Source: Hormiphora californensis (Eukaryota; Ctenophora; Tentaculata; Cydippida; Pleurobrachiidae). From it: DNA of 64,000 bases. The stretch is from contig CM035350.1 in assembly GCA_020137815.1 (NCBI GenBank), positions 1,159,011 through 1,223,010 on the forward strand, read 5' to 3'. Below are positions 23,470 to 39,077 of this stretch, piece after piece. A program made the translations under genes and the position numbers. Below the pieces are notes generated by a model. That model saw nothing but the letters and a program-made list of their open reading frames with translations. It made no database searches and was not told the origin of the DNA. The number at the start of each line of letters is the position of its first letter. Within the stretch, counting starts at the first letter, position 1.

Positions 23470-23563
23470 AGAGTTACAGTATGAGGAGCGACAGAGAGAC
23501 ATCAAATTGAGCAGGAATGATCGACGAGTTTCTCAGCTTAACCACTATTGCGAAAGACTTCGT
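23470..23563 (+). CDS. Orphan coiled-coil-like exon
   Basis: The acceptor TTTTTATAG and donor CGT|GTAAGT bound a 94-base frame reading ELQYEERQRDIKLSRNDRRV then SQLNHYCERLR. It is highly charged and helical. Its phase does not join the MFSD6-like gene that starts 90 bases later, so it belongs to another transcript or is a remnant. Confidence 0.4.
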
Positions 23564-23653
23564 GTAAGTGAATATAGAACTCTGTGAATATAGAACTCTG
23601 TATTTAACTCATGTAGTAATGAGTTGATAAAATGATTCTCGAATTGGTTGGTT

Positions 23654-26600
23654 ATGAAGATGATATTGTTCAGGTTAACGAAGCTAGCAAGTATTGGGGC
23701 TGCCTACAAGTTGGATAGAATCAGCCCTAGAGATTTGTGTTTCTGCCTCCTACTCAACTTTGCAGTATGGTCAACTATAGGTAAAACAAAGTGCTCACTA
23801 CCAACAGTTACTTAGAATCAAAGGGGTACCCTTTAAATACAATCTCTCTGTAGTTGATAACTCCTCTTGAAAACCCATCCCTTTCACCCAGGTTCCCTGC
23901 TGCCCTATCTCCCAGTGTTTTACCGGAGTATAGGCCTCTCAGCTGAACAAACTGGATTTGTTATAGCTCTAAAGAGTTTAGTAGGGGCTATCAGCTGCAT
24001 CTTTTGGGGCGCCTTTGCAGACCAGTTCAAGGTATTAGTGTGTGAAACTAGTGATATCATTTGGTAGTGAGAGAGGCTGGCCTGTACCAATCCCCACCCT
24101 CACCGCGCAAAAAGTGTTATTGTCCGACTAAGTTGTCCTATTTCAGAAAAGAAAGGCAGTATTTATTCTCTCAATTTTATCCTGGACCGTATTTGCCATT
24201 TGTATGACGATTCTCCCTCCCAACGCTGCCTTCAAATCTACCACCGTCACCACTGTTGTAGAGGTAACTGATTGGGAACTTAATGTAAAATTAATGGAGA
24301 GTGCAGCAGATCATCGTAATTAATCACTTATGTAAATTTCTATATTTCGCAGATCATCGCTGTGAACAATGTACATAATTACTTATCATTTCACACCCAG
24401 GTCCACAACACTACGACTGGTGAGACTATAAGTAAGGAGGTGGTCAGTGTAGTGAACCAGACCCAGCAGACCAAGTGTTATGAGGGGCAGGAAGCTGGGA
24501 TGGGGAAGTTAGGGGAGTGTAGCAAACATACTGCCAATGGGATATCTGCTCTCGCCAAGATTACCAGTGAGTAGAGTTTAAAATTCCATAGTGCACAAAC
24601 TGGTTTGAATAATATCTTTTTTAATTGTTTAAAAAGAGATATTATTCAAACCGGTTTGTGCACTATTAGTGTAATTTAATAAAACCCCTTAACGTACCCT
24701 GACCACAATTTTCCTACACTCCACAGCCATTATAAAATCCTCCCACTCTCCATCAGACAACGATACGGAAACATCAGTGGGACAGATAATCGAACCGACG
24801 GGTGGTGGTACTATGCAGACCTTCGCCCTCTCTCTCATAACAGTATCAGTGTGGTCTTTCTTTGGTAGTGCCTCAGCTCCATTGCTGGATGACATTGTGT
24901 TCCGGGTTATACCCCGTGATCACAATACATACGGGAGGTTCAGGAGCATTGGGAGTTTAGGGTGAGTGGGGAGGGGGGCTTTGGGAAATTGGAGATTCTA
25001 ACTAAGAGAAAATGGTTGTATCGTGTGTGATAGAGAGAATTCATCTCTGATTTCAGGTATGGTTTGGCCGCTCTGATAGTCGGTATATTCGTGAAGGACT
25101 ACATAGTTGGAAAGGGTGATGTGATCCTGACCCCTGACTATCGACCCTCCTTCTACTTCACCATCGCTTCATCTCTTGTCTGTGTGTTGGCAGTGTTGTT
25201 TATAGAACTAGAGGAGGGAGGGGAACCACTACTGCCTGTACCCCACAAGATACCCATTCTAAAGAACAAGAGGCTGCTGTCTCTCCTGGGCACTGTGTTC
25301 TGTCTTGGAATGTGCCACAATATGATACAAAACTTCCTCCTATGGTACGTGTTTCCCAGAATCATTGGGATATCATATCTTATGTAACATCTGGTTGTGA
25401 TACTCATCCCATTTTGAGATTAATTACTGCAGTCATATACACTGTGCGCTTATAATGTACTGACTGCAATGAACAGTTTGGGTACAATTTAGAAAATATA
25501 AGGGAGAGGTAGAGAAATAGTCGTAGAGGCTGAGACGGAGAGAGAGAGTCTCAGGGAGATGGTATGCGGTTCAAACAGGAAGCATTTACTCTCTTGACGT
25601 CAGTGATATTTGGTCGAGTACATCCATTATAGAGCTTTCTCCAGTCTACTGCTTTGAGATAATACGCGGCCTATCCACGAACAGATTCAGACTCAGTCCA
25701 AGAGGAAATTGAGACTTCATAGAAAAAGAGGAGTGAGGGTTTATGTTTATTCTCTTGGGCAATTGTTCCAATATACACCTCTACTTCGGAGAGAACAACT
25801 AACACATCTTACCCCTCCAGGTACCTAGAAGATATTGACGGTAGTCATGTGTGTATGGGTATTGTGGTGTTGACTGAACACCTTAGTGAGATACCCTTCT
25901 TTTTCTTTGGGGAGTACGCTATCAAGCTGTTCGGACACACCAGGATTATTGCTTGTGCTTGTGTCGTCTACGCTTTCAGGTACGTGCAGATGGAAACCAG
26001 ATTGGGAAGAGTTGGGAGAGTGTATATTATCGTCGAGAATGAATTAATTCAAGACAAGAGAGGGGCGTGTTATGTATCTAGGGCGGGTTGAAATGGTACA
26101 TGACAGGGACCAGGGTCTGGACTAATGACTCTCCCACTTTCAGGTTTCTTTCCTACTCAATAGTCACTTCACCGTGGTTAATTGTCCCATTTGAGATCGG
26201 GAATGGTGTCACTCTAGCCCTTATGTGGGCCTCTGCAGCTAGCTATGTCAGTCTAGTGACACCACAGAAACACCAGGTAACAGCCGAGTAACATGTCCCC
26301 TTGAGATTATAGGGGGATCAACCATTATCATGGTTATACGAACTGTGTGGACTGTGTGTATTCCACACCCATGTAGTATTTCATTTTCAAATGAGTACCT
26401 TCTCTCATTAACCACCCAATTATTCCATATTAGGCAACGACTCTTGGCCTCCTGGGTGGCCTCCACTTCCAGCTAGGTCACTTCCTAAGTGCCATCCTAG
26501 CCGGAGAGCTAATTACCCATGTTGGTTTCAAAGCGGCCTGGTGGTGCTACGCAGCATTCATTCTGGCAGTGGGGTTCCTCTATGTGGCAGCTGACAGTAT

Positions 26601-27694
26601 CCTACCAAAAATAGGTGAGATAGAGTGGCGGGTGTTATCTAGTTAGTGAGATAGAGTGGGTATCTGGATGTTATATATTAGTCTGGTTTGTTTGTACTGC
26701 AGTTGTAGGATGACCTGCCCGAAAGGTCTGATTCAGGTTGGAGAGGGTTTGCAGCTGGGAGCTGCAGCAGTTCTCGCGTTTGCCAGAGTTTATTCAGACA
26801 TTCACAACACCAGTAATTTCAAATGGGAATTGTTGCTGCTGCAAACCCTCTTCTCCTACCGCAGATGGTGCCCCCAGTCCTCTCATACTGGACCAATAGT
26901 TCAGGTTATCCCTCCTTATCTATAAGAAACCTTCCCACTTTGACCCTCCTAATCTCTAAGAAACTTTCCCACTTTGACCCTCCTTATCTCTAAGAAACTT
27001 TCCCACTTTGACCCTCCTTATCTCTAAGAAACTTTCCCACTTTGACCCTCCTTATCTCTAAGAAACTTTCCCACTTTGACCCTCCTTATCTCTAAGAAAC
27101 TTTCCCACTTTGACCCTCCTTATCTCTAAGAAACTTTCCCACTTTGACCCTCCTAATCTCTAAGAAACTTTCCCACTTTGACACACCTAATCTCTAAGAA
27201 ACTTTCCCACTTTGACCCTCCTTATCTCTAAGAAACTTTCCCATATTGATTAACCTAATCTCAAAGAAACTCTCCCACTTTGACCCTTCTAATCTCTAAG
27301 AAACTTTCCCACTTTGACCCACCTAATCTCTAAGAAATTTTCCCATATTGATTAACCTAATCTCAAAGAAACTCTCCCACTTTGACCCTCCTAATCTCTA
27401 AGAAACTTTCTCACTTTGACCCACCGAATCTCTAAGAAACTTTTTCACTTTGAACCACCTAATCTCCAAGAAACTTTCCCACTTTGCATGACCCACATAA
27501 TCTCTAAGAAACACGGAATACCTCGATCTCACTAAATACCCCCCTCCTTTACAGAGAATTATGAGGAAATTGACGGGGCGAATGTTGCTAAACCCTCTAC
27601 TAGTGGAGAGATGTGTGAGGAGACTCCTGTAGCTGCAGCCCCCACTATTCAGCAGCCCCCTACTGAGACCACTGCAGTAAATCAAGGACAGTGA
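23654..27694 (+). CDS. MFSD6-like major facilitator transporter, ten exons
   Basis: Coding exons: 23654-23780, 23892-24031, 24147-24263, 24401-24566, 24727-24961, 25057-25344, 25821-25979, 26144-26276, 26434-26614 and 27555-27694. All are GT-AG and phases agree, giving 561 residues. The order is an N-terminal helix (LCFCLLLNFAVWSTIGSLLP), YFRS-like loop and WGAFADQFK, a long hydrophilic loop with NTT/NQT glycosylation-type sites, then YGRFRSIGSLGYGLAALIVG, WYLEDIDGSHVCMG, EIPFFFF and EIGNGVTLALMWASAASYV. These are hallmarks of the MFSD6/MFS_1-like family, plasma-membrane carriers of unknown substrate. The tail is acidic and Pro/Thr-rich. Intron 4 holds a fold-back and intron 9 a 34-bp minisatellite. 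It converges with NME5. Confidence 0.9.
24588..24666. repeat. 30-bp fold-back inside intron 4 of the MFSD6-like gene
   Basis: 24588-24617 and 24637-24666 are reverse complements with one mismatch, with a 19-base loop. It lies 22 bases after the exon donor and would form a stable hairpin in the pre-mRNA. Confidence 0.9.
26919..27515. repeat. 34-bp minisatellite in intron 9 of the MFSD6-like gene
   Basis: About 17 copies of a 34-bp unit containing AAGAAACTTTCCCACTTTGA and CCCTCCTTATCTCT. Central copies are almost identical and the distal ones diverged. It ends about 40 bases before the acceptor of the last exon. Confidence 0.95.
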
Positions 27695-28165
27695 ATTGAG
27701 TGTGTATCCAGGACTTTGCAAGCCCCTAATAAGGACATGGTGGTTTTTCCGTTTTATTTCGTATTTGTTGCCCCTGAGGCGTTATTTGTGCGTCTAACGT
27801 ATGTATTTGTGTTTATTTGTTGTTTGACCATTCATTTAAAACAAAAACCAGTTTTTTACTTCTTCGTTTCAAACGAGAAATATGATAATGAATATGAACA
27901 ATATTTACAGGGGAAAGAAACACACAAATGTATACTCTCTTGTAAAATCGACTGAATAGGGAGTGAAACCCGAAAACCAACCGGGAATGGGAAGTCTATC
28001 ACATGTTACACAAGCGCGCGGCGCGTACTTCAATGCGCGAGAAAAAGCAAGTGCTGACACACAACTTTCGACAGAGTCTGATGGATGTGTTGCCATAACA
28101 ACCAGTCCATAACGATGTGCGCGCTCCTGCAGTTGAAGAGAGAGGGGAGTCTGACTGGTTCAGTT
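27695..28165. other. Convergent 3' UTR region
   Basis: The MFSD6-like stop (27694) and the NME5 stop (28166) face each other across 471 bases. TTTATT at 27810-27815 would be an AATAAA signal for the - strand gene. A CpG-rich GCGCGCGGCGCG patch lies near 28014. No other gene is visible. Confidence 0.5.
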
Positions 28166-29957
28166 TTAGGCCACCGGCTCATCAATTCGGGGCTTGTTGG
28201 GATTGTTAGCCATTAGCCAATCTGCTATCCAGGACTGAAAAGAAGAAACTTAATGTTAGCAAAGAAACTGAAACCTTAAAAGAAAAACCAATCAAAAGGA
28301 ATTAAAGTTCCCGATACATACCAGGGGATCCTCGGGTTTCACTTTACAGAGTTCCACAAAGCCATTAGTGAGTACTGGCATAACGTTCTTAACCAGGTAG
28401 TCAGTGGCTTGTTCTCCCGTTGATATGGGCTCAACAATTGCTGTTGGAATGTAGAGAGTTGAGAAATGAGGGTATATAAACTGCATGTTAACACGCTAGC
28501 AGTGCAAAGAATAATAGGCCGAAAACACTGACTCCAACTTAGGACAATAATTAATGTATGACATAACGAAAAAAGTGCCAGTGTTTCTATCGTTTATACT
28601 ACCACACTCCCAGTTAAACCATTAACACCCTTCCTTACCATCGGGAAAGAAGAACCGAATTTCCCTCTCTGCTCCCTTCTGAGAATCAGATCCGTGAACT
28701 GCATTCCTCTGATCATCGGTTCCATAGATTGCCCTCAAACTCTCGGGATGGGTCTCTCGGGCCCGGTGAGAAGAGGTAGGTCCAAGAAGATCCCTCCACT
28801 CCAGAATACTATTCTCTTTAGCCAGGACCATAGCAATTATAGGTCCACTGAAATAGAGAGAAGTTGTTGTTATATGCTACTTTTAGAGCTTTTAGAGAGT
28901 CTGTTTTCTAGTATCTCTCTTTCTCTTCTTGAAATGGCTGTCTTTTCTAGCCCTCATTAGTGGTCTATATGTTTGCCTTTCTATCTCTTTCTCTTTCTCT
29001 TGCTACTAATTCTTTGTACTACTTTAAAACATGTTCCTTTCTTTGATCCTGGTTATGAAATGTATCATGGTACCAAGTGCTTGCTAATGTAAAGTGTGCG
29101 TTAACTCGACTGAGCCGAGTTGTAGTTACTCAATCTACAAATCGATGAGGTCTAGTTGCTCAAGTCTCATGTCTCACAACCCGTACATTACAAAATTTAT
29201 ATTCAAGTTGATCGTTCTAGTGTTCTCTTGTGTTCTAAGTGTCTGTGAAGGTATATCGTGAAACTACCCTTGCTCACCCTGGTAACAACCCAGAAAATGG
29301 AATGTTATTATGGAATAGTCTCTTAGCATTAAAACCATCACTTTCATGTGTAATTGCACGGTTAAAGAGAGATAAAGATAGCGAAATTATTAGATTTATT
29401 AGCCATAACTACAATAATAGAGGGATAAAGTTTACCTGCTCATAAAAGATACCAGGGAAGGGAAAAACATCTTTCCATAGTGCTCAGCATAGAAATCACT
29501 GCACTGCTCAGGTGTCATGTGGAGACGTCTTTGCTGAAAATATGATTGTGTTTATCAATTTAAGATGCTAAATAATAGTTTGCCGTACACTTTTCACTAA
29601 CTGCAGTTGCTAATGAATTGACCATCCATTCCCCTGCTTGCTGTATCTTTTGCATGTGATTACTACTGCTCTCCCTCTCAATTCACTTGTTCTTCCTACC
29701 TAGTTACCTCTCACCCTTTACAACTCTCTAGCTCTATTTCTCCCCGCACTCTAGCTATCTCTCTCATGTTACTTTCTTTTGACTGTCTTTGTAGACAAAT
29801 TATTTAGATTTGTTGTTACCTGTAGAATTCCAAATCCATGATTTTCAATAAAGCTCAGGATTTTAGCACTTTCCTCAATGGCATCTGGTTTGATGATTGC
29901 CAGTGTTCGCTCCACAAATATAGCAGGCTGTTCCATAAAAGTAGCTGGTGCATCCAT
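28166..29957 (-). CDS. NME5: NME5-like nucleoside diphosphate kinase homologue, five exons
   Basis: Coding exons on the - strand: 29957-29820, 29533-29436, 28847-28639, 28440-28322 and 28234-28166, giving 210 residues in consistent phases. The NDPK fold shows FVERTLAIIKPDAIEES, YAEHYGKMFFPSL, SGPIIAMVLAKE, THPESLRAIYG, then RNAVHGSDS with the His of the NDPK active-site motif, and ERE IRFFFPD. The C-terminal exons (STGEQATDYLVKNVMPVL, WIADWLMANNPNKP) match the Dpy-30-like extension of animal NME5, an axonemal radial-spoke protein of cilia and sperm flagella. Whether it is catalytically active is unknown. An in-frame upstream Met (30026) exists, but a TTATAG acceptor just before the chosen ATG suggests a 5' UTR intron. 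It is divergent from the transporter at 30286. Confidence 0.93.
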
Positions 29958-30040
29958 GACGACTAGATTCCTATAACCAGGAAGAGAGATATTTAAGGGA
30001 TAATCGGTTGAAAAGCATTGTTTCAATCTCTCTTTTTAAA

Positions 30041-30087
<47 letters not shown>

Positions 30088-30285
30088 TCAATTAAATATC
30101 GAATGGGCTGCCTTTAAAAGTCATTGACATTTGTTTTGTGAGTCACATCTGTACTCAATATATATCTAATTGATGCTTATTTTAATCTGATATTTTTTGT
30201 GACCCGCAAATATTTGCTATAATCTTTGAATTTTTAAGTAGTGTATTAAGGAGGAAATGCAGATGATTTAGTAAAAAGTCTCAAG
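29958..30285. promoter_or_regulatory. Shared divergent promoter region (NME5 / SVOP-like 1)
   Basis: Only 328 bases separate the two start codons. The stretch contains a (CT)n tract at 30041-30084 and AT-rich sequence. No clear TATA or X-box is visible. Confidence 0.4.
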
Positions 30286-33162
<2,877 letters not shown>

Positions 33163-34345
33163 AGTTAAATATTTGTAAACCTACTACTTTGTGTATGATA
33201 GTGTGTGATATTTGTACAATGATAGTTGCTTGCATTAAATTCCTTAATAAGATATAGTTGTCTGGATTTTATCACTGTGCTGGCAAGCGAAAAGGTACCC
33301 CCTAAACTTCCCCGATTTAATACATAACTTCATAATACTTAGTGGCAAAACTTACTTCAGCCAAATAATATCCCTAGCTTAGTTGGCTTACTTTACATCA
33401 TTTTGATCCAGGGTGTGGGATTGCAGGGGTTGTCAGTAACACAATTATCGAGTAATATGTAGTACTTATGTTCCAGATACATAATGGCTACTTCACCATT
33501 GTCCTAATGTTCTAGCCTCTATGCTGTCTGTGTATTGTGTAGATGCTCTTCTGCTCCGTTGTACCGGGCCTGGTACTATGTTGTTATGCAGTAGCTCTCT
33601 CTCTGACCCTTCTCTCTCACACAGATCTGTAGGTACTACATTCTAGATGTGTACATTTCAAGATGCGTAGGCACTATCTCTCTAGCTCTCTTTATCTCTC
33701 TTCCTCTCTCTCTGGTAGTGGTATCGGCCATCCTCTAAGCAGCAAGCTGCGTATACAAGCTCATGTAAGCCTTTTACCTGCCCTTTGTAGAGCAGTATGT
33801 GTGTGTTTTATCGTGTGTTTATTCTAAGTACGTACACATGGTCATCTTCACCCTATACATCGGGTCCCACATGTGGTGTTCAGTGAAAATTGTTCAGTGT
33901 TCACCCAATATTTATACTTGGTGGTCGGTGTGTATAATATTACTACTTGTATAAATACATGATCTGCAGTTGCTCGACCCTCTTTAATCTCTCTCTCTCC
34001 CTCTCCACGTATTGGAGGAATATAACAAGCTGCAGCAGTTGTGATATGGCAAGGCTCTCAGTGTACACATTCAATGTTGTCGTTCTGATCTGCATGTACG
34101 TAGTGTAGGAAATGAGTTGCCTCTCTGCTGTCTCTGCTTTGTACCGCCAGTTGTAACTTGTACTACTGTAGAACTTTCTTCCCTCTATACTTGCTGAACT
34201 CATTACACTGTGCAGGTACTATAGGGATGTTTTAGCTCTGATCGTGCAAATACATTCAGTGCGTTCATATTGAACTCTTTTGGTGGTGGACTTCCTTGAA
34301 CCAGTTTGCAAGCTTCATATGTCGTACATATAGAGACACGCTGAA
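33163..34345. other. Intergenic between the transporter paralogues
   Basis: No supported gene. It includes the 3' end of paralogue 1 and the upstream region of paralogue 2, with CT-rich and GT-rich stretches. Short frames have no splice context. Confidence 0.5.
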
Positions 34346-36793
34346 ATGTCGGATGGACTTATCCGAAATGAGGAACTCCCTGAGCCGACAATATCACCTG
34401 AAGTCGCAATATCACCTGAAGTCGAAGAACCAAATGATATCGACAAATCATCACCAACGGGTAAACAGTACGTATAAATCGATTTTATGAAGGAGCACTG
34501 CTAGCTGGCTAGCTACAACCATACATTTTGCACCTTAGTTTGCACTATTACAATAGCTTTGTTTGTTTCATTGTTCTGCTGCCAGCTCAGAATCTGAAAT
34601 GCACGAAGATGGTGCAGAAGACGAAAGTGAAAAAGATAATGGGTGTGTACTTCCCCTATTTGTTTTTGTGTATTTCTTCAACTTCCTAATTTCAGACACG
34701 ACATCTCCGATCTCATAGAAGATATTGGGTATGGTCCGTACCATTGGAAGGTCATCGTTGCGATGGGGATGATGTCTTTTTCTGACTCAACAGAAATATG
34801 GATCATCTCTCTGATAACATGTGAGTGATCTGTGATATTCAGTAGAACTCAGATCCTAGCCGAGAGTTTGATCATACAATTATACCAGCCTGAAAACCCG
34901 ACAATTTTCAGATGAAATTGTTTGTGAGTGGGGTATCAGCTCGCTAGAAGAGGCCCTGATTCCTGGACTTGTGTTTTTGGGAATGGCTATCGGCAGTTTT
35001 AGCTCCGGAATCTGGTCTGATAAATATGGCAGAAAGAGGGTAATGGTGATAGTCTACTACTGCTTTGCAGTTTTTGCCATCGCATCAGCCTTTGCTTGGA
35101 GCTATATCAGTTTCCTGATTCTGAGAGTCTGCGTAGGTAAGCTAACCAGGCCATGGACGTTTCTGGCCATACCACTATTATAATACCAGACACCATAAAC
35201 TTAGATGAACCGTATTATTTAGATCAAACTATTTTCAGGGTTCTGTATCGGTGCAAATTACGGCATATCGATTTGTTATAGTGCTGAGATGGTACCCCTT
35301 GCTAGGAGAGGATTCAACCTTCTACTACTGGATCTCATCTGGGCGTTTGGTTAGTTTTTGCTTCGTTACAAATCGAATTGTTGTTAGCCCCAATTACTGT
35401 CAAGTAATGGCCAATCTTTCCAGGGGGTGTCTACATCTGTCTGTGTGCCTTTTTCCTAATGGATTATCCAGGAGGATGGAGGTGGGTGATTATCATGGCT
35501 GCTGCTCCCTGTATCATCAGCATTCCTATCCTACACTACTGTGACGAGAGTGTCCGATATCTGATGATGAAAGGTAACCATGGTTCAAGTGTGTACTAGA
35601 TAGTGATTCTGAAAACGATTTAATAATGAATCCTAATAATAATGCTGATAGGTAAGACAGATGAAGCATTAGCGATTATGCAAACGATGGCAGAGAAAAA
35701 CGAAAAGCCGCCTATCGAGGGAAGTCTGAAACCAGTGAATACCTTCGTTGCTAAATGGAGCGACATTTTCCAACAGCCTTACACCAGGTATGTCAGTTTA
35801 TTATTTGCACTAGTTCGAGTTGCGTAGCTAGACTGTGTTTCGCACGCCCGTCCCCAAAGCACACGTCCCTTTACAAATGTAAAGGGAGGGTTAGAACATA
35901 ACAAATTTCGAGCTGACATAATGCCTTTCTTGCAGGAGATCAATTTTGATCATCATTATCTTCGGTTCCATTGTCTGGGTTTTCTATGGGTTCCTCTACC
36001 TTTTACCTGACATGATGTCCTACGGGTACTGCGACCTGTCTCAGTTCTTTGAAGTGACATATGTAGATGAAAATGGTTGCACAGAGTACACCAAATCGGA
36101 GTTCCTGTTCCTTGCCGTGGTGAACATTCTCTACATTCCCAGGATACATCATATCTCCAATAACAGCAGGTCAGTACATTCAGAGGGTGAACTTGGCTGG
36201 TTATTTAAACAGCTGGTTATAGTCTAAACCATTTCTTTTCAGAACACTGGGGTAGACGGCCCACGTTATGGTACAGTTTCTGGGGAGGACTACTATTCAC
36301 TGCCATGATGCTAATCTGTTTTGGAGCCGTTGTACTCTACATAGAGCTGTTTATTGTGGTCAATATGTACGCCATTGCCATAGCAACAGTGTGGCTCTAC
36401 ACGCCGGAGTGCTACCCCACCTATCTTCGGTAAGTTTCAAGATGTTACCTTCCCTAATCAGATCAATAAGACCTAAGTTCTTTCAGATCTACCGCTACCG
36501 GTACCCACAACGGCTTTAGCAAGATTGGAGCTGCTGCAGGAACCTTTCTCACGGAATACATAGACAGTTTCAACCTAAAGTTATCCATCATAATATTCTG
36601 TGTAGTTCTCCTGATATCAAGTATAGCAACCCTGTTCCTTCAACATGAGACCATGGGCATGTCACTCAAAGATGATGTGGATGTTGATCCCGTCAGGACG
36701 CCCAGCGAAGAAGAAAAGGGAATTGAACTTGAAGGCCGACAACAATATGGCACTAGTCCAACGATGACAAGACGATCAACTTCAGCTCATTAA
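34346..36793 (+). CDS. SVOP/SV2-like transporter, paralogue 2, one-base frameshift
   Basis: Coding exons: 34346-34460, 34591-34642, 34696-34820, 34912-35136, 35239-35349, 35424-35573, 35652-35787, 35936-36169, 36243-36429 and 36487-36793. The domain order matches paralogue 1: DLIEDIGYGPYHWK, SDSTEIWIISL, GIWSDKYGRKRVM, RVCVGFCIGANYGIS, EHWGRRPTL, ECYPTYLRSTATG. Exon 8 has one extra C at about 36138-36140 (ATTCCCAGGATAC where the paralogue implies ATTCCAGGATAC). Ignoring it restores phase and gives 546 residues; read literally, the protein ends soon after in the intron. All later exons and splice sites are intact, so this is an assembly error or a very recent loss. The intron that splits GILADKY in paralogue 1 is absent here. 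Confidence 0.88.
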
Positions 36794-36901
36794 ATTACGT
36801 TTGCGTTAACTGTTAAATATTGTTTCCTACTGTATTGACTATTGAAAGTTTTCTTAACTGTGCCGTAGTTTTAAAAACTGTCCTACTCCTATCGGATTCA
36901 A

Positions 36902-36907
36902 AATAAA
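36902..36907 (+). terminator. AATAAA of SVOP-like paralogue 2
   Basis: AATAAA lies 109 bases after the stop. Confidence 0.5.
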
Positions 36908-37113
36908 TACTGTCAGCCATCGCCATCGCACTGATCCTTTCTCATGTGCTTTGCTCAGTAGTTGGAGCGAGGAGAGCGCTTCAAGCATCACGATTCAAGC
37001 TGACAGGACGAATACGGGAATTGTAAAATTGTATCTTTTCAAATTCAAATTCAAATTTAAACTCTTTTCCAATGATTTTCATGAGGCAACTCCGCCCGCG
37101 GTACAATTCAGTT

Positions 37114-37267
37114 GGTTTGGTATTTCTCGCGGTGGTGGAAGAGAGTTTGTTTCAGACATTGAAAACAGGGAAAACAAAGAATTCATTGTTTTCCCTGTGT
37201 TCAATGTCTGAAACAAACTCTCTCCCACCACCGCGAGAAATACCAAACCATTATTATTATTATTATT
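37114..37267. repeat. 64-bp fold-back followed by an (ATT)n tail
   Basis: 37114-37177 and 37186-37249 are reverse complements with two mismatches around an 8-base loop. They are followed at once by six TTA units. Open frames of similar sequence appear on both strands only because of the symmetry. Confidence 0.9.
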
Positions 37268-37701
37268 AAATCTTGTATACATAATACATAACGCTTCTTT
37301 CTTGTAAGCTATACGGAATTAACAACTGAAAAGATTCACTGCTGATTAGATTCTATGCTCTTGATTTCTCTAAACTTAGTGATAAGTATATATATATATA
37401 TATATGTATTATATTATATTAGTGCTGTAGTAATATAATAGTTGTAACAGATAATGATAAATACAGTTAATAAATTAAGTAATGTAATAAGTTAATAAGA
37501 TAACGATAGTAATAATGGTTAATTAAGCTATGTAATGTAGTAGAAAAAAGCTACATTACTAGGCTATAGTAAAAATAGTAAAAAAGATTATTTTCACGGA
37601 ATCACACGTAATTTAAATTTTAAGACGAAAATTTAAGATTTTGAAGTAGAAAACTTAAGACTAATTTAGGACTAATTTAAGACTTAATTAAGACTAATTC
37701 A
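37268..37701. other. AT-rich low-complexity sequence
   Basis: Contains a (TA)n stretch at 37388-37404 and GACTAATTTA-type short repeats at 37660-37712. No gene is visible. Confidence 0.6.
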
Positions 37702-37712
37702 AGACTAATTTA

Positions 37713-39066
37713 AGACATCATCCTATCTGATCTATGCGGTGATCAGGAAGTCGATGCTATCTACTTAGATTTTAGTAAAGCATTTGATTCCGTGGATATC
37801 AATGTATTGCTAGCTAAATTGAGGCGATATGGTATTGGAGGTCAACTCCTTCAGTGGATCAGTGCGTGGATCCTGGGCAGAAATCAGTGTGTAATGGTGG
37901 ATGGAGTGAGGTCACCCTGGGCCGAGGTACTTAGTGGGGTTGCCCAGGGTAGTGTGCTCGGACCACTTCTTTTCCTCATATATATTCTTGACCTGGAGTC
38001 AGTGCTAGACGGTAGCATGTGTCTAACTTTTGCTGACGATACTAAGTTGGTAAAAGCTATTTCGGATATGTCTAGCCAGGCGTGCCTACAGAACGATCTT
38101 TTAAGAGTGGCAGAATGGGCAAAGAAGAACAATATGAAGTTACATGAGGATAAATTTCAGCTCTTGAGCTATAGTCTGAATAAGTCTGCTATCCTCAGAC
38201 AGTTTCCTTTCGCAGCTGAAGTGTTTTCATATACTACAAGCTTAGGTGTGCAGTTGACCCCCGAACCTGATGTTCGTGATCTGGGTGTCCAGATGTCTGC
38301 AGATGGGTCATGGACGAGGCACATTTCTATCATAGTGCGGAAGGCTTCCCTCTTGAGTGGCTGGATATTCAGCGTTTTTCGGGACCGTTCTCCGGAGGTT
38401 ATGGTACAGCTTTTCAAGTCCTTGGTCAGGCCTATTCTTGAGTACTGTTGCCTAGTCTGGAACCCTTCCAAGGCTGGTGATATCAAGGCTATTGAGAATG
38501 TCCAACGTTGTTTCACCAGACGTCTTGATGGTATGCAGGGTCATGACTATTGGGATAGACTGAAATTGCTCAATCTTATGTCCCTTCAGCGTCGGAGACA
38601 GCGCTACATTCTGATTCATGTGTGGAAGACGATTCATCGTTTTGTACCTAACTCTGCCAACCTAGTATTTCAACAGCACGCTAGACTGGGTATGCGGATA
38701 GTCCCACCACCTTACCCCTATAGAGCAGAAACGAAACGAGCTAATCAATTTCACTGCTCATTTGGTCCAAGAGCAGCTCATTTATGGAACACTCTACCTG
38801 CTGCTGTCAATTCTTGTGTGAGCTTGAATCAGTTCAAATCATCATTGGGCAATTACTTGACAGGATTTCACGATCGTCCTCCAGTCAGAGGGTACCCGCC
38901 ACTTCCAAATGACCTTTCGCCTCAATGTGCTGTGCTGTGCTGATGAGTGTGAGTGTGAAGGGATAGTTTTTCAACTTGATTTTATTTAGGTGGACCCATT
39001 CAGGGAAGGCCTGTTTCTTTATAAATAAAACTTTAATTGTAATTGTAATTAATTGTAACTAATTAG
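37713..39066 (+). mobile_element. 5'-truncated CR1/jockey-like LINE, RT to 3' end
   Basis: The frame is open from the truncation point to 38943. It encodes the RT palm (AIYLDFSKAFDSVD, GVAQGSVLGPLLFLIYI, LTFADDTKL with FADD as catalytic motif, NMKLHEDKFQLL), thumb (LGVQMSADGSWTRH, LVRPILEYCCLVWNPSK, ENVQRCFTRRL) and a C-terminal domain (FGPRAAHLWNTLPAAVNSC). AATAAA and a TAATTG repeat tail end the unit. AGACTAATTTA occurs at 37702-37712 and 39067-39077 and may be the target duplication, though the locus has similar repeats. The 1.2-kb frame is intact, suggesting a young insertion. Confidence 0.88.
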
Positions 39067-39077
39067 AGACTAATTTA

